From Zygnema cylindricum (taxonomy: Eukaryota > Streptophyta > Zygnematophyceae > Zygnematales > Zygnemataceae), in NCBI GenBank assembly GCA_037447655.1, contig JBBHKE010002882.1, positions 22,107-86,106 of the forward strand: a stretch of 64,000 nt of DNA. Reading direction: 5' to 3'. The notes beneath the pieces are model-generated. The model was not told the origin of the DNA. It ran no database searches and saw only the letters and a program-made list of their open reading frames with translations. The position numbers were made by a program, and so were the translations under genes. Of the stretch, positions 22,751 to 34,550 are shown one piece after another; positions within the stretch are counted from its first letter, which is position 1, and each line of letters opens with the position of its first letter.

Positions 22751-23717
22751 TATGGCAGGAAATGAGGATGGAAAAATAAGAAAGCGAGAGAACAGGTCGG
22801 CGAAAAACTGAAGAAGCTGAAAACGGAGCGAATAATAATTTGGCGCCGATTGTTTGCCGCCGTCAAAAGAGAGACGTCCCGCTTTATGCGTTCACGGGAA
22901 GCTTTTCTTAAGGCGGCACGTTAACTAGCGTGGACCGTACTATGGAAAGGTTCGAAACGTTTGGTACACAGAAGTACAGGACACGTCACCGGATCTGTGT
23001 TTTTTTTTTTTTGAGAGCTTCTAATCGCGGCAAAGCCTTCGACAGTGTCACGTCGGATATGGTCCTTCTTGATTGTACACGTGTACAAATATACATTGTC
23101 GGTGGCCAAACTGTTTGGCGAGATTAGCGTAAGCTCAAGAAAACAGTCAGTGGGAGATGCACTAGCCGCGACGAGGCAGAGACTTGAAACGAGCGCCACG
23201 TATCTGTTTGGAAGACACATGGCATCATCTAAGGATTGCTGCTTACTGGATAATAAATTTTTGACTTTACCAAGACTCGTGTCATGCAGTAAGTTAGCTT
23301 TTCAATGTCGCGTCACGAAACGTTTCCCTCAAAACACGCGCTTCCCTTCCCCTCACGTGTTCCAAAATCCGAGCGCAGAGATTCTGCCAGGGAGTTTCGG
23401 CCACCGACAGACGACCATCCGATGAAGTGACGCGTGTACAAGTGCAATGCCGGTTTGCTATGTGTTAAATTCCTATTGAATGCTTCTAACACGCCAAGAA
23501 CTTATCCTGCGGAATAGTGGAATACCAAAAGTAAGAATTTTCCACAGTAAATAGCGCGGTAAATCGACAAAGCAACGTATAAAGTGGGTCGACATTCCTC
23601 ATTAGCAATCAGCATTTCCCTTCAACTCATCCGCTTATTCTTCAAAATCTTAACATCCTCTCACTTCTTCTCTCACTTTTTTTCTACATTCACTTATTCA
23701 CTTATTATTCTATCACT
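22751..23717. promoter_or_regulatory. Shared divergent promoter of LEA copies 2 and 3
   Basis: This 967-bp intergenic region is homologous to those between copies 4/5 and 7/8. It has two CACGTG G-boxes (23078-23083, inside the palindrome GTACACGTGTAC, and 23354-23359). TATAAA for copy 3 is at 23578-23583. A CATAAAG-type box for copy 2 is on the - strand at about 22881-22887, within ACGCATAAAGCGGGACGTC. Open frames crossing it on both strands are not supported by homology. Confidence 0.6.
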
Positions 23718-24693
23718 ATGTCGAACCAAGAGGTGAGGTTCATAATGCGATTCAACTCTTGACTTTCTCCTATGAATACTCTTTATCTTTATGCTTCTTT
23801 AAACTCCATTAATGGCTCGGTAAAATGTTTTGAAAAATGTCGCATTGAACCAGATAGATCCTCGAATACTTCAGAATCTACGCCGGTGTATCCGTTGCAA
23901 TGGGAAAATATTACCAAATTGCCCATGGGATGATATAGGACCTGAGATTTTCTTGTTGTTTATATAGAATGAGATGAATCCAGTTACCGCATGTTAAGTT
24001 CCTGTCCGAAAGCAGTTTCATTTTTGAAATTAGAAACGTTTCGCGACTTTCTCTGACCTTAGTTTCTTGCAGACAACAAGTAATGCAGTTTCTTTGAACC
24101 AATCATCTATTGTAAATGAAACTGTTTTGTATCCAAAACAGCTTCAGTTGAACATAATGCCTCCTCAGGAAATTGATTTCCTTCCTGACCTTTTTAAATT
24201 TCGTTTACACAACCCAGTTTCTCATTTCCACTCTGATTATGGTTCGGTGGGTCGGGTTTTCTATTCAGAGCATTGTTGACAAGGTGAAGGGATACGCCCA
24301 GGGAGGTGAGAACTCAGGACCCTCCTAAAGAATGAGTACAAAAAGTGACATTATTTGTAAAGCAAGGAAAACGATGTTTTTCCAGTCAGCTTTGATTTGA
24401 ACATGTCGCATGTTCCAGCGAAATTGTAAACTAAGTTCCGTTGCGACGAACGGTTCCCTGCAGGGAAGGACAACGTGATGGGTGCGGCTCAGCAGGCTGG
24501 CGACAAGGCTCGTGACGCGGCAGGACAAACCCAGGATGCTGCCAGCCATGCCACTGGAAAGACCCAGGAAGCCGCGGGCCACGCCCAAGGAAAGACCCAG
24601 GAAGCTGCCGGGCAGACGCAGGATGCCGCCCACCAGGCCGCTGGGAAGACGCAGCAGGCCGCTCACGACACCGGGAACAAGATGGCCAACTGA
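23718..24693 (+). CDS. LEA-like protein, array copy 3
   Basis: Exons 23718-23732, 24269-24305 and 24464-24693 encode the same 93-aa protein. Intron 1 is of the class shared with copies 6 and 7 (contains GGCTCGGTAAAATG). Intron 2 is class II, nearly identical to copy 2 except for the GCGACGAACGG patch shared with copies 4 and 5. A 3' UTR donor GTAAGTCG lies about 32 bp after the stop. The copy looks intact. The antisense strand across exon 3 and downstream is open for 238 codons, which I regard as compositional. Confidence 0.82.
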
Positions 24694-24764
24694 GGGGACC
24701 GAGGAATTCGGGGAAATTCCTGGGGTAAGTCGAAAGCTTAGTGGGAAAACTGGGGAACATGGGA

Positions 24765-27700
24765 AAATTTTCATGAAATTCGGTATGGAAGATTGAGAGT
24801 AATCTGGGCTGTGTTGGCTCGGGGAGGGAGAGGAGAAGTCAGAGGTGACCCCAGAATGTGGGGAAACTCGTCGGGTAAATGGGGGAAATTCAATTGGGAA
24901 ATCAAGGTGATTGGACGAGGGGAACGACTGAGAGAAAGATATTGGGGAAAATGTGGCAACCACATGAGGGGAGAGTTTGAGGGGAAAGCTGTTTCGGGAA
25001 TAAGGGAATTTCAAGGGGGGGTGCGGGATTGGAAAAGGCAATGGGGAAATTAAAGGGATTAGATGAGGCAGAGGTGTGTCTGATGGAAAGTAAATGGGGT
25101 AAACGGGGAATTTTTGTCGGGAAAATGGAGAAACTAAACTGGGAAGTGAAGGAGATTAGATGAGGCAGAGGGGACAATTTGAAGGTAAGTAAAGGGGTAA
25201 AGTGGGGAAATGCAGTGGGAACAGTTGTGTAAAGGCTATGGAAAAATTGCTAAAATCAAAAGAAAAATCGGGAAAACAAATGTGGGTAAATCTAATTTGG
25301 TTGGGTTAATGGAAAGTATGTTGGTTAAAGTCATACAATGTAACGGGTTTTTTGTAAGTTGGAAAATTTGGAGAAGTAAATGCGGTGAAAGGTAGTGAGA
25401 AAAGTGGGAAAAAATTACGGACAACTTACGAATTCAAAGGGAAAAAGTGGGGCAAGGCTGTAGACAAACTTGGAAGATTGAAAGTGGAAAAAGTCAGAGA
25501 AGAAACTGGGAAAAAAGTCAATGGGACATTAAGTGGGAAAACTGGGAGAGTTGGTGTGGAAAGTGAAGACGAAAAAATGTGTGTAGTGGATTAATTTGGA
25601 AACCAAGGGGGAGATTGTTGAAATACAGGAATACAGAAATGATGAAATGGGGAAAATAAAAGAAGTTGTGAAAGAAAGTTGGGAGCCTAAGGCAATGGGG
25701 AAATTCAATTTGGAAAAGTAATTGGTGACATCTAGCGTAAAGCGGAGATATTAAGTTAAAAGGTATAAAAAATAGATGCTGTGTGTTTGTTAGAGGTAAG
25801 GGATAAGCTAAGACAAAGGAATTTTTTCAGATAGGTCTTGGCTATAGATTCCTAATTTTTTTCGTCCTAAATTTATGACTGGTCTGGATCCTTTCCTTTC
25901 AAGCATTGAATTGAAATCAGTAAAGCCTCACGTTTGCATTTTTTCTGCTTCCCTTTTTTTTTCATGTGTTGTTTTGGTTTTTTTTCTGTTCGGTTGTTCG
26001 AGTATGTCTTAACAGTGTTTTGTTTGCCCTTATTTGCAGAATTTGCAAGTCGATGGACACAACACTAATCGTACAGAAATTTACCGATAAGAGCTATCAT
26101 TGTTCGTCATTAGAGAGCCTGCAAAACTTCAACGATGTGTACAGTGGGTTAGAGTTGTACTTGTACAAAATTTTGTTATTTAACAAAAGAAAAAAAAACG
26201 ACTTTGAGTCGCATTTGGCCACAGACGCGTCAATGAATTTTTGTTGATGAAACTATGGATGTTTTGTCTTTTGTTATTTTTATGCGAAATGAATGAATTA
26301 ATCTCGGATTTCTCTCATTTGCTCTACTCTTGTTCCCGGAAGATATGAAACCTTGTGTTTATATTGGACTGTTTAAGTTTTATGTCGCCGCTACTCATGA
26401 ATTAATGAGTATACTTTTTACTGTCTACGAGGGAGTTATGATTGAAACTATGTTACAATCCCACCCGGAAAAATCCAGGTGCTCATTATATACTAGAAAA
26501 CTTTCATGAAATTCGGTATGGAAGATTGAGGGGAATCCAGGCCGTGTTGGCTGGGGAGTGAGAGGAGAAGTTAGAGGGAACCCCAGATTGTGGGGAAACT
26601 CTAACGGCTAAAAGGGAAACATTCAATGGGGAAATTGAGGGGAATGGATGAGGGGAACGCCTGAGGGAAAGATATCAGGGAAAATGGGGAAATTTGGTGG
26701 GGAAAATGTGGCAACCAGAAGGGAAAATGAAGCAAACGCGCTGGGAAATACTGAAGAGAATTTAGGCAAAGGGAGAAGTTGTAGTGGGGAAAATGTGACC
26801 ATTGCATGCGGAAGTTAAGAAGATAAGACGAGGGGAGAAGTTGAGGGGAAAGCTGTTCAGGAATGTCGGGAAACTCGGGAGGGGGCGAGTGGGGAAAGGT
26901 AATAGGGACTTTCAAAAGATTAGATGAGGCAGAGGTGCGTCTGAGGGAAAGGAAATAGGGGAATTGGGGAAAGTTTGTTGGGAAACGAAGGAGATTAGAT
27001 GAAGTAAAGGGGGAAAGTGGGGAAAAGTAGTGGGGAAAATTGTAGAAACGCTATGGAAAAATAGCTAAAGTCAAAAGGAAAATCTGGAAAACAAAAGTGG
27101 GTAAATCTAGTTTGGTCGAGTTAATGGAAAATACGCTGGTTAAATACTTACTATTTAACGGGATATTTGTAAAGTCGGAAAACTTGGAGAAGTAAATGTC
27201 GTGAAAGGTAGTGAAAAAAGTGGGAAAACTTTAGGGACAACGGAAAATTTAAAAGGGAAGAAGTGAGGCAAATCAGTAGACGAACTTGGACGATTGATGT
27301 GGACAAACTCAGAGAAGAAACTGGGAAATTTCAAAAAAGCCAATGGGGACATTCAGTGGGAAAATTGGGAAATTGGTGTGGAAAGTGAAGACGAAAAAAT
27401 GGGTAAAGTGGCTAGACAATTTTTCTTTTTCAGGTGGGTCTTGACCGTAGATTCCTAATTCTTTTCGTCGTAACTTTATGACTGTTTTGGATTCCTTTTC
27501 TTTCAAGCATTGAATTGGAATCAGTAAGGCTTTCCTTTTGCATTTTTTGCTGCTTACTTTTTCTTATCATATATGTTGTTTTGGTTTTTTATTGTTTGTT
27601 TGTTCGAGTATGTTTTAATACTATCTGTTTGCCCCACGTTTGCAGAGTTTGCAAGTTGATTGACACTCAAAAATTGTACAGAAATTTACCGATAAAAGAG

Positions 27701-28090
27701 TCATTATTTTCCGTAAATTAGAGAGCCTATAAAATTTCACAATTGTGTCCAGTGGGTTAGAGTTTTACTTTGTACAAAATTTTGTTATTTAACAAAAGAA
27801 AAGAAAAAAAAATGACTCTGAGTCTCATTTGGCTGTAAACGTGACAATGGAATTTCGGTGCTTAGAATTTGGACGTTTTGTCTTTTGATATTTTTATGCG
27901 AAAGGAATTAAATACCTTTGGATTTATTTCATTTTCTTTTTGTTCCCAAAAGATATGAAACGTTGTGTTTCTGTTAGACTATTTGAGTTTTAAGTTGCCG
28001 CCACTTATGAACTAATGAGTTTACTTTTTATTGTCTGTAAGTAAATTATGATTGAACCACCCGTAAAAAAATGAGGTGCTGATTATTTGC
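24765..28090 (+). repeat. Direct duplication of the 3' UTR intron/exon region behind LEA copy 3
   Basis: The segment 24765-26495, from the TCATGAAATTCGGTATGGAAG motif through the UTR exon to a GGTGCTCATTAT motif, is repeated, diverged, at about 26496-28090. Each half contains a UTR-type exon after a TTTGCAG acceptor (26040 and 27646). A third, inverted copy lies at about 46635-48330, and part of it recurs at about 35850-36430. No protein-coding gene recognised. Confidence 0.65.
26040..26225 (+). other. Probable 3' UTR exon of LEA copy 3
   Basis: Acceptor TTATTTGCAG is followed by AATTTGCAAGTCGATGG, then TTGTACAAAATTTTG and the perfect hairpin CGACTTTGAGTCG at 26199-26211. A second, more decayed version starts at 27646. 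The hairpin differs from copies 4 and 6 by a compensatory pair change. Confidence 0.55.
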
Positions 28091-29774
28091 TAGAAATCTA
28101 GAAAGGCTGGATTACGCTTGGCCAACACCATCTGTTTCTCAATTCTCTATGCATGTCTCACCAAAAACCCTTTCAATAATAACCAATATTTACAAACTAA
28201 TCCTTCTCTGAGAACACTGCACCAAAGTCCATGCCAAGGTCATCTTCCTTATCCGAGACCAAAACAACCCCCTTATCATTGGTATACTCTATGATGAAAA
28301 CCTCCACATTTTTGGCCCTCCTATCTAAGACCAATAAGCCAAGACATAAAGTACTTCGGTTTCGACTGTGTAATGTAACAGATTGTGGCCACTGTCTAAT
28401 TTTGCATTTAAAAAGGATTGCTTACACTGCATAGTAGCATTCAATTTACAAAGGATCTAAGTTTGGTCAGCGGGAACTAATGTAGCACAGATGGTGTAAT
28501 GAACCTGAGAGGAGAACAGAAGAGATGGTAAGAGAGGTAAAAAAGGAAAAGCAAATAACATGCAAAATCCTTACTTACACGGATGTTATCCCTCTTTCAT
28601 GTTTGTTCCCCCCTGAGTTTGTTAGTGAATGTACTTTCTCTTGGTTGGTATTTAACATTGTACTAAGAAACATGCCAGAAAGCAAAATGAAGCACAACTT
28701 TTTTTTTGAAATATTTGAAAACGCCGAACGCGGTGAAAAATAAAAGCGAAAGTACTTTTCTTCAAATACTGTAATCGCAAAAAAAAGCCAGAGAAACGAC
28801 AGATTACTCGGGGTTGCATTCATAAGGTCGTCGACAAATGAGAATGATAATGAGAAAACAACAATGAGTAAAATACAGAATAGCTACAGCGAGTGCCCTT
28901 TGGGAGTAAACTGGCTAAAGAGGCTTTGAAGAGGTATGAACTCTCTACACCGAGGAGGTAAAGTGAAAAATATCTGTAAAGGGTATTGGGCTAATCCTTT
29001 TGAACGATTATAATCAAGAACAGATACTGCTCGATAAGCCTTATTTTCAAATTTGTGAGTAGTTTGTTAAGTTGCAGATCAGAAACTGGACGGGCGACTG
29101 AACTTGCAGGTGTTTAAAGTACAGTGCACAAATACCGAATATCAAAATCGCACATGCTGGGCTTAAATTAAAACATCAAAATTTAGAGTAGTGACAGAGG
29201 ACTGTCAACTTACAGCAATGCTAGAAGTAAAATTCAGCAAAATTATATTTAACAAAAGGATAAGGTTCCTTGATTTGGGGCCGGTAAAGAGCCTTCGTGA
29301 GGAAATCGACAAGAATGAGGGAAATCTGACAGTGAATAAAACGAGCAATGTCATCATGACTTTTTACGCTGGGAAAATGACATCGAGAGGGAATGTCCGT
29401 CGAAAAATGTCCTTCATTTGACGATGATGAACAGAGTTCTTCAACCTGAGGCGATAGTTGAAGCTGGTTGAAGTAGCGCATATGTTCGGCAAAATCGAAG
29501 ATTTTTAGGAAAGTTTTGAAACAAGACTGCTACTTTGGTGGCATGGGTAGTGACGTAATCAAACATTTTTATCATAACTCCACAAAGAATAAAAAGTGTT
29601 TTTGATTCACAAGTGATATCATTTTTAAATATATTCTAGCTATCCAAAATAATATGTTCAAACTCTTTTAAAAACCAAACAGAGCAATCGAAACAAACCT
29701 CATAGATAGGTTTTGAAGGAAAAAGACATAAAAGATCCACATCAAATCCACATGCAAAGCAGATAATCACTGTC
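28091..29774. repeat. Spacer repeats between convergent LEA copies 3 and 4
   Basis: No gene recognised. This block matches the copy 1/2 spacer (about 18690-20560) and the copy 5/6 spacer (about 36440-37900), including the AAGTACTTCGGTTTCGACTG motif at 28348 and the CGTCGAAAAATGTCC motif at about 29399. Open frames are short and not conserved between the copies. Confidence 0.6.
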
Positions 29775-29948
29775 AACTCTTGTAAATCAAATCGATTCAA
29801 AATCGTTTAGATTAAGTTAAACATAATGGAATTTTTACAAAGTACAACCCTAATCCACTATATACATCTTTGGAGGTTCTCTACGGTTCCAAAATCTAAA
29901 TGTTTTCAGCTTTTTGTACAATTTAGTGTACCAATCAAGTCACAAAAC
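29775..29948 (-). other. Probable 3' UTR exon of LEA copy 4
   Basis: On the - strand TTTGCAG precedes GTTTTGTGACTTGATTGG. The hairpin CGATTTTGAATCG (perfect 5-bp stem) is at 29793-29805. Donor GTAAGTCG for this intron is at about 30763 on the - strand. Confidence 0.55.
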
Positions 29949-30795
29949 CTGCAAATGTGGCACACATTATTGATTAAACATAGATCCAAATATAAAAACA
30001 TAAAGTAAGACAAAAAAATTAAAAACAAAGAGATCTACACTTTTGACCCTGAATTCAAAGCCCAAAATTTCCTCTGTTTACAACCTTCCGAACTAATACT
30101 TCAATTCCAAAAATGCAATTTTTTTCACATGCATTTGGCCCACATTTTTTTTTTCAGTTGTCTCCAAATTTCGATTTCCCCGCTTTTCCCATTAAATCTC
30201 GCCTCTTTCCCACAGCGTTTCCCACATTTTTTTCCCCCAATTTCAGTGACTTTCATTCAATTTTCCTACTATCTTATTTTGTTTGTGCACCACGTTTTAC
30301 CAGTATATTCCGTACTGAATATCATAAGTTTCCCCATTCATATTCCCGATTTCCCCCAACTTCCTCCACTTTCACCACTGACTCTCCCGAAATTTTTCCA
30401 TTGAATCTCTCCATTGAGTTTCCCGTCAAATTCCTCCGTAACATACATACAATTCCGTCCCAAATTTCTCTAATTTCTCCACTAAACTATTTCATTTCTC
30501 GCACATGATCTCACTGGCTTTAACGCTTTGAATTTGTAAAATTTCCCGGTTGTATTTCCACGTCTTATCAGTAAATTTCCTCGCTTTCCCAGGTAAACTC
30601 TCCGAATTTCCCCACTGACTTCCCAGCTCACTCCCCCAACCGACACGGCTGGGATTCCGTTAGAGTCTTCCATAACGGATTTCAGTAATTTCCCCATTTG
30701 ATTTTTTAATTCGATTCCCCAGTCAGCTTTCCCATTCAATTTCCCCACTAAGCTTTCGACTTACCCCAGGAATTTCCCCGCATTCCTCGGTCCCC

Positions 30796-31664
30796 TCAGT
30801 TGGCCATCTTGTTCCCGGTGTCGTGAGCGGCCTGCTGCGTCTTCCCAGCGGCCTGGTGGGCGGCATCCTGCGTCTGCCCGGCAGCTTCCTGGGTCTTTCC
30901 TTGGGCGTGGCCCGCGGCTTCCTGGGTCTTTCCAGTGGCATGGCTGGCAGCATCCTGGGTTTGTCCTGCCGCGTCACGAGCCTTGTCGCCAGCCTGCTGA
31001 GCCGCACCCATCACGTTGTCCTTCCCTGCAGGGAACCGTTCGTCGCAACGGAACTCAGTTTACAATTTTACGACGGGAAGCGAAGTCACATGTGTTTCTC
31101 AGACCACAGCTGATAGAAAACGGATGATTTCTCTAGAGCTCCCATTAAATTTTGCATTTTCCCTTCATTCTTTAGGAGGGGCCGAGTTCTCACCTCCCTG
31201 GGCGTATCCCTTCACCTTGTCAACAATGCTCTGAAAAGAAAACCCGACCCACCGAACCACAAATCAGTGTGGAATTGAGAAACTGAGTTTCTTTACAGAA
31301 TGAGAAAGGAAAATCAGGTATTGAGGTGACATAAAGCTCAAAAGAAGAAGCTGTTTTGGACAGAAAAGACGGCGATTGATCCTTGCGGACGAATACTGTG
31401 ATTTCGTTTGCCCGATTTTTTTTACAAATATGGCCAAAGTTGCAACGTGTTCATAAGAAAAATACTGTCATTTTTTTTTTAATTGCAACAAAAAATCCCT
31501 GTCGAGTTCAGCCGAACTGTTGCATTTTCAAAAACATCAAGAAATGCCATTTACAAAACGTATATATTAATAGCACTTAGCATACTATAAACGTGTATAT
31601 GAACTGCGCCACTATAAGACGAATGTTTGGAGGGACTTGTGACACCCACCTCTTGGTTCGACAT
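30796..31664 (-). CDS. LEA-like protein, array copy 4
   Basis: Exons on the - strand are 31650-31664, 31194-31230 and 30796-31025, encoding the same 93-aa protein. Intron 1 is of the copy 2/8 class, but intron 2 is class I and differs from that of copy 5 at essentially one spot. The copy is therefore a mosaic. Its promoter-proximal TATA position (about 31800) reads CACAAAG on the - strand instead of CATAAAG and may be weakened. It is paired head to head with copy 5, 957 bp between start codons. The coding sequence looks intact. Confidence 0.82.
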
Positions 31665-32621
31665 TGCGTTAGGAAGTGACGATGGCAAATACGAAAGCGA
31701 GAAAGCAGGTCGGCAAAAAACTGAAGAGACTGAAAAGGGAGCGAATAATAATTTGGCGGCGATTGTTTCCCGCCGCCAAAGGAGAGACGTCCCACTTTGT
31801 GCGTTCACGGGAAGCTTTTCTTAAGGCGGCACGTTAACTAGCGTGGACCGTACTATGGAAAGGTTCGAAACGTTTGGTACACAGAAGTACAGGACACGTC
31901 ACCGGATCAGTTCCTGTCACCGGATCAGTTCGTTGCGCGCTTTCAGAAGCTTCTAATCGCGGCAAAACCGTCGAGTGTCGCATTGGATAAGGTCCCTCTC
32001 TATTGTACACGTGTATCGATTTGGGAGACAGACGGCAGCTTCTTATTGACTGCTGCTTTCTGGAAAATTTGTTTTGACTTTTCCAAGCCTCGTGTCATGC
32101 AGTAATATAACTTTTCAATGTCGCGCTACGCAACTTTTGCCTAAAAAGACGCTTTTCACTTCCTCTCACGTGTTGCAAAATCTGAGCGCTGAGGTTCTGC
32201 CAGGGAGTTTCGGACACCGACAGATGATTATCCGCAGAACCTGGACATTGCTACGTCACACGAGCCAGAAAATGTTAACCTTTGATACTTTCCCAGAGAT
32301 TTCTATCTACTGACACCTGGCAACTTCATTCAACGACAAGTGTACAATCAAAAGCCCGCTATGCGACGTGACACAATCCTGCGATTGGAAGCTTCTGAGG
32401 ACAGCGCAAAAACTTATCCAGGGGAGTGAAAATCCTCCGATACTTGCCACAGTAAACAATGTGCGATATCCACTAAGCGACCCATAAATAGGGCCGCCTT
32501 TCCTCCTGTAATACCAAGCAAGTCGCTCCAACTCATCAGAATTTTCTTCAATTTCTTCAATTCCCCTTTGCCTTCTACTTACTCCTCTACTTTTTCCCCT
32601 CCGTCTACTTTTTCTCTCACT
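31665..32621. promoter_or_regulatory. Shared divergent promoter of LEA copies 4 and 5
   Basis: This 957-bp region carries CACGTG at 32008-32013 and 32167-32172, at positions equivalent to those in the copy 2/3 promoter. A TATA-like CATAAATAG lies at about 32486, about 130 bp before the copy 5 start. Homology with the 22751-23717 region is clear near the copy 4 end and fades towards copy 5. Confidence 0.58.
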
Positions 32622-33459
32622 ATGTCGAACCAAGAGGTGTGGTTCATAAGCCAACCTTGAGCATTATTTTCTCTTTAATTCCATAAATGCCATTGTCAAA
32701 AGTTTTGAAAAATGAGGCTGATGTATGACCTGTAATTTTATTGCTGCTCAGAGAAACTTTCGGATTTTGCAAATTTTGCATCTTAATCTGGTACATAGAA
32801 GCTGTTGCATTTTGTTTACTTAAAAAAGTTAAGTAACTTTGTTAGGTCTTCGTTTCTTCCTGTCAATAAGGAACACAGTTTTTGTGTTAATCAATCGCAT
32901 CTAAAACATAATCTGTTGAAATTTTTGCCATCTCAGGGTGTAAACTTCTACTCCTCATTGTTATCTAACCCAATTTCTCAAATCTACTCTAATTATGGTT
33001 TGGTGGATGGGGTTTTCTTTTCAGAGCATTGTTGACAAGGTGAAGGGATACGCCCAGGGAGGTGAGAACTCGGCCCCTCCTAATGAATGAAGGGAAAATG
33101 CAAAATTTAATGGGAGCTCTAGAGAAATCATCCGTTTTCTATCAGCTGTGGTCTGAGAAACACATGTGACTTCGCTTCCCGTCGTAAAATTGTAAACTGA
33201 GTTCCGTTGCGACGAACGGTTCCCTGCAGGGAAGGACAACGTGATGGGTGCGGCTCAGCAGGCTGGCGACAAGGCTCGTGACGCGGCAGGACAAACCCAG
33301 GATGCTGCCAGCCATGCCACTGGAAAGACCCAGGAAGCCGCGGGCCACGCCCAAGGAAAGACCCAGGAAGCTGCCGGGCAGACGCAGGATGCCGCCCACC
33401 AGGCCGCTGGGAAGACGCAGCAGGCCGCTCACGACACCGGGAACAAGATGGCCAACTGA
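32622..33459 (+). CDS. LEA-like protein, array copy 5
   Basis: Exons 32622-32636, 33025-33061 and 33230-33459 encode the same 93-aa protein. Intron 2 is class I. The sequence after the stop differs from the other copies: the usual 3' UTR donor GTAAGTCG is replaced by GCGAGTCG at about 33490, so splicing of the UTR intron may fail or rely on a GC donor. The UTR exon is still present downstream (34378 on). The coding part looks intact. Confidence 0.82.
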
Positions 33460-34377
33460 GAGGACCGCAACAGGTCTCGGGCCTCCTGGCGAGTCGAAAA
33501 ACTTGGAGAAATCAAATGGGTAAATTAAGGAAATTCGGTATGGAAGACTGAGGGGGAATTCAAGCCGTGCTGGTTGGGGAATGAGAGGGAATGTACTGGG
33601 GAAATTTAGTGTGGGGTTTATTAGGAAGTGGGGAAACAGTAGGGAAAATGTGGAAATAGTGGGGAAACAGTGGGTAAAGTAGATAAAGTGATTGCGGAAT
33701 TTCAGGAAATTTTGTGAGGAAGATTAACTGAAGTCAGATCACTAGGGAGAATCAGAGGCCAAGTCACCGGGGAAAGGCATACGTGTATTTGTTGAGGAAT
33801 GGGGAGTTTGTGAAATAATGGGGGATGTTTTCTAGCGTAGAAATTTTTGTTGGGTAATTTGGAAAAATGAACGTGGAATTTTTTGGAAAAATCAGTGAAT
33901 CGTCGGGAAAATGGACAAATAAATGGAAAAGGTGGGGAATTTTGGTATTTTTGGAAGGAAAAAATGGGGTTAATGGGGAAAAAAGCGGGGGGAGTGTTAT
34001 GTGAGAGTACGAGAACTGAACGGGGTGATTGGGGAAAGTAAATGTGGAAATTTTTAAATTTAGTTATTGGTGAAATGTAGCTATTAAGTGGGGATGTTGA
34101 GGTGGAAAATATGAAATCAAGGGGATAATCAAGTTTGTGGACATTAAGCAGTTGCTGGAAAGATCGTCGACAGAGCGAGTCGAGAGGCTGAGACTGCAGA
34201 TTCCTAATGTTGATTGTAATATTATTGTGTTCTTCTTTTTACATGAATAATTAAAGACCAGTAATCATTGCTTTTTTCATTAGTTGATCTTTCTGTTTGT
34301 GATTTTTTCAGTTGTCTCGCTTTTGCTTCTTTCTAATGTGATTTATGTTTAATAATTTTTTTGTTTCATATTTGCAG

Positions 34378-34550
34378 GTTTTGCGAATTGATGGATGTAC
34401 CAAATTGTACAAAAGAAGTTGACAACATTCAATTTTGGCATAGTAGAGAAACTCCAGAAATATGTATAGTGAAATTACTTTTGTACTTTGTATAAAATCC
34501 TGTTACTTATAACTAACTTTAAACGATTGTGACTCGTTTTCGTATAAGGG
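34378..34550 (+). other. Probable 3' UTR exon of LEA copy 5
   Basis: Acceptor ATATTTGCAG precedes GTTTTGCGAATTGATGG, with two TTGTACAAA-like motifs and a hairpin region near 34521 (CGATTGTGACTCG) that keeps only a weaker stem. The sequence matches the exon behind copy 7 closely, in inverted orientation. Confidence 0.52.

Noticed and set aside
22921-23425. Frames of 99 and 126 codons in the promoter between LEA copies 2 and 3
   Set aside because: The region is a conserved promoter with G-boxes. The frames are not kept in the homologous promoters at 31.7-32.6 and 51.4-52.4 kb.
24325-25041. 238-codon antisense frame across LEA exon 3 of copy 3, and 96-131-codon equivalents in the other copies
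   Set aside because: Open because GC-rich Ala/Gln/Gly/Lys codons give few antisense stops. Its extent varies between copies beyond exon 3 and it has no recognisable domain, so a compositional shadow is more likely than a gene.
32307-32654. 115-codon - strand frame overlapping the start of LEA copy 5
   Set aside because: It lies across the promoter and exon 1, has no homologue in the other promoters and no recognisable motif.
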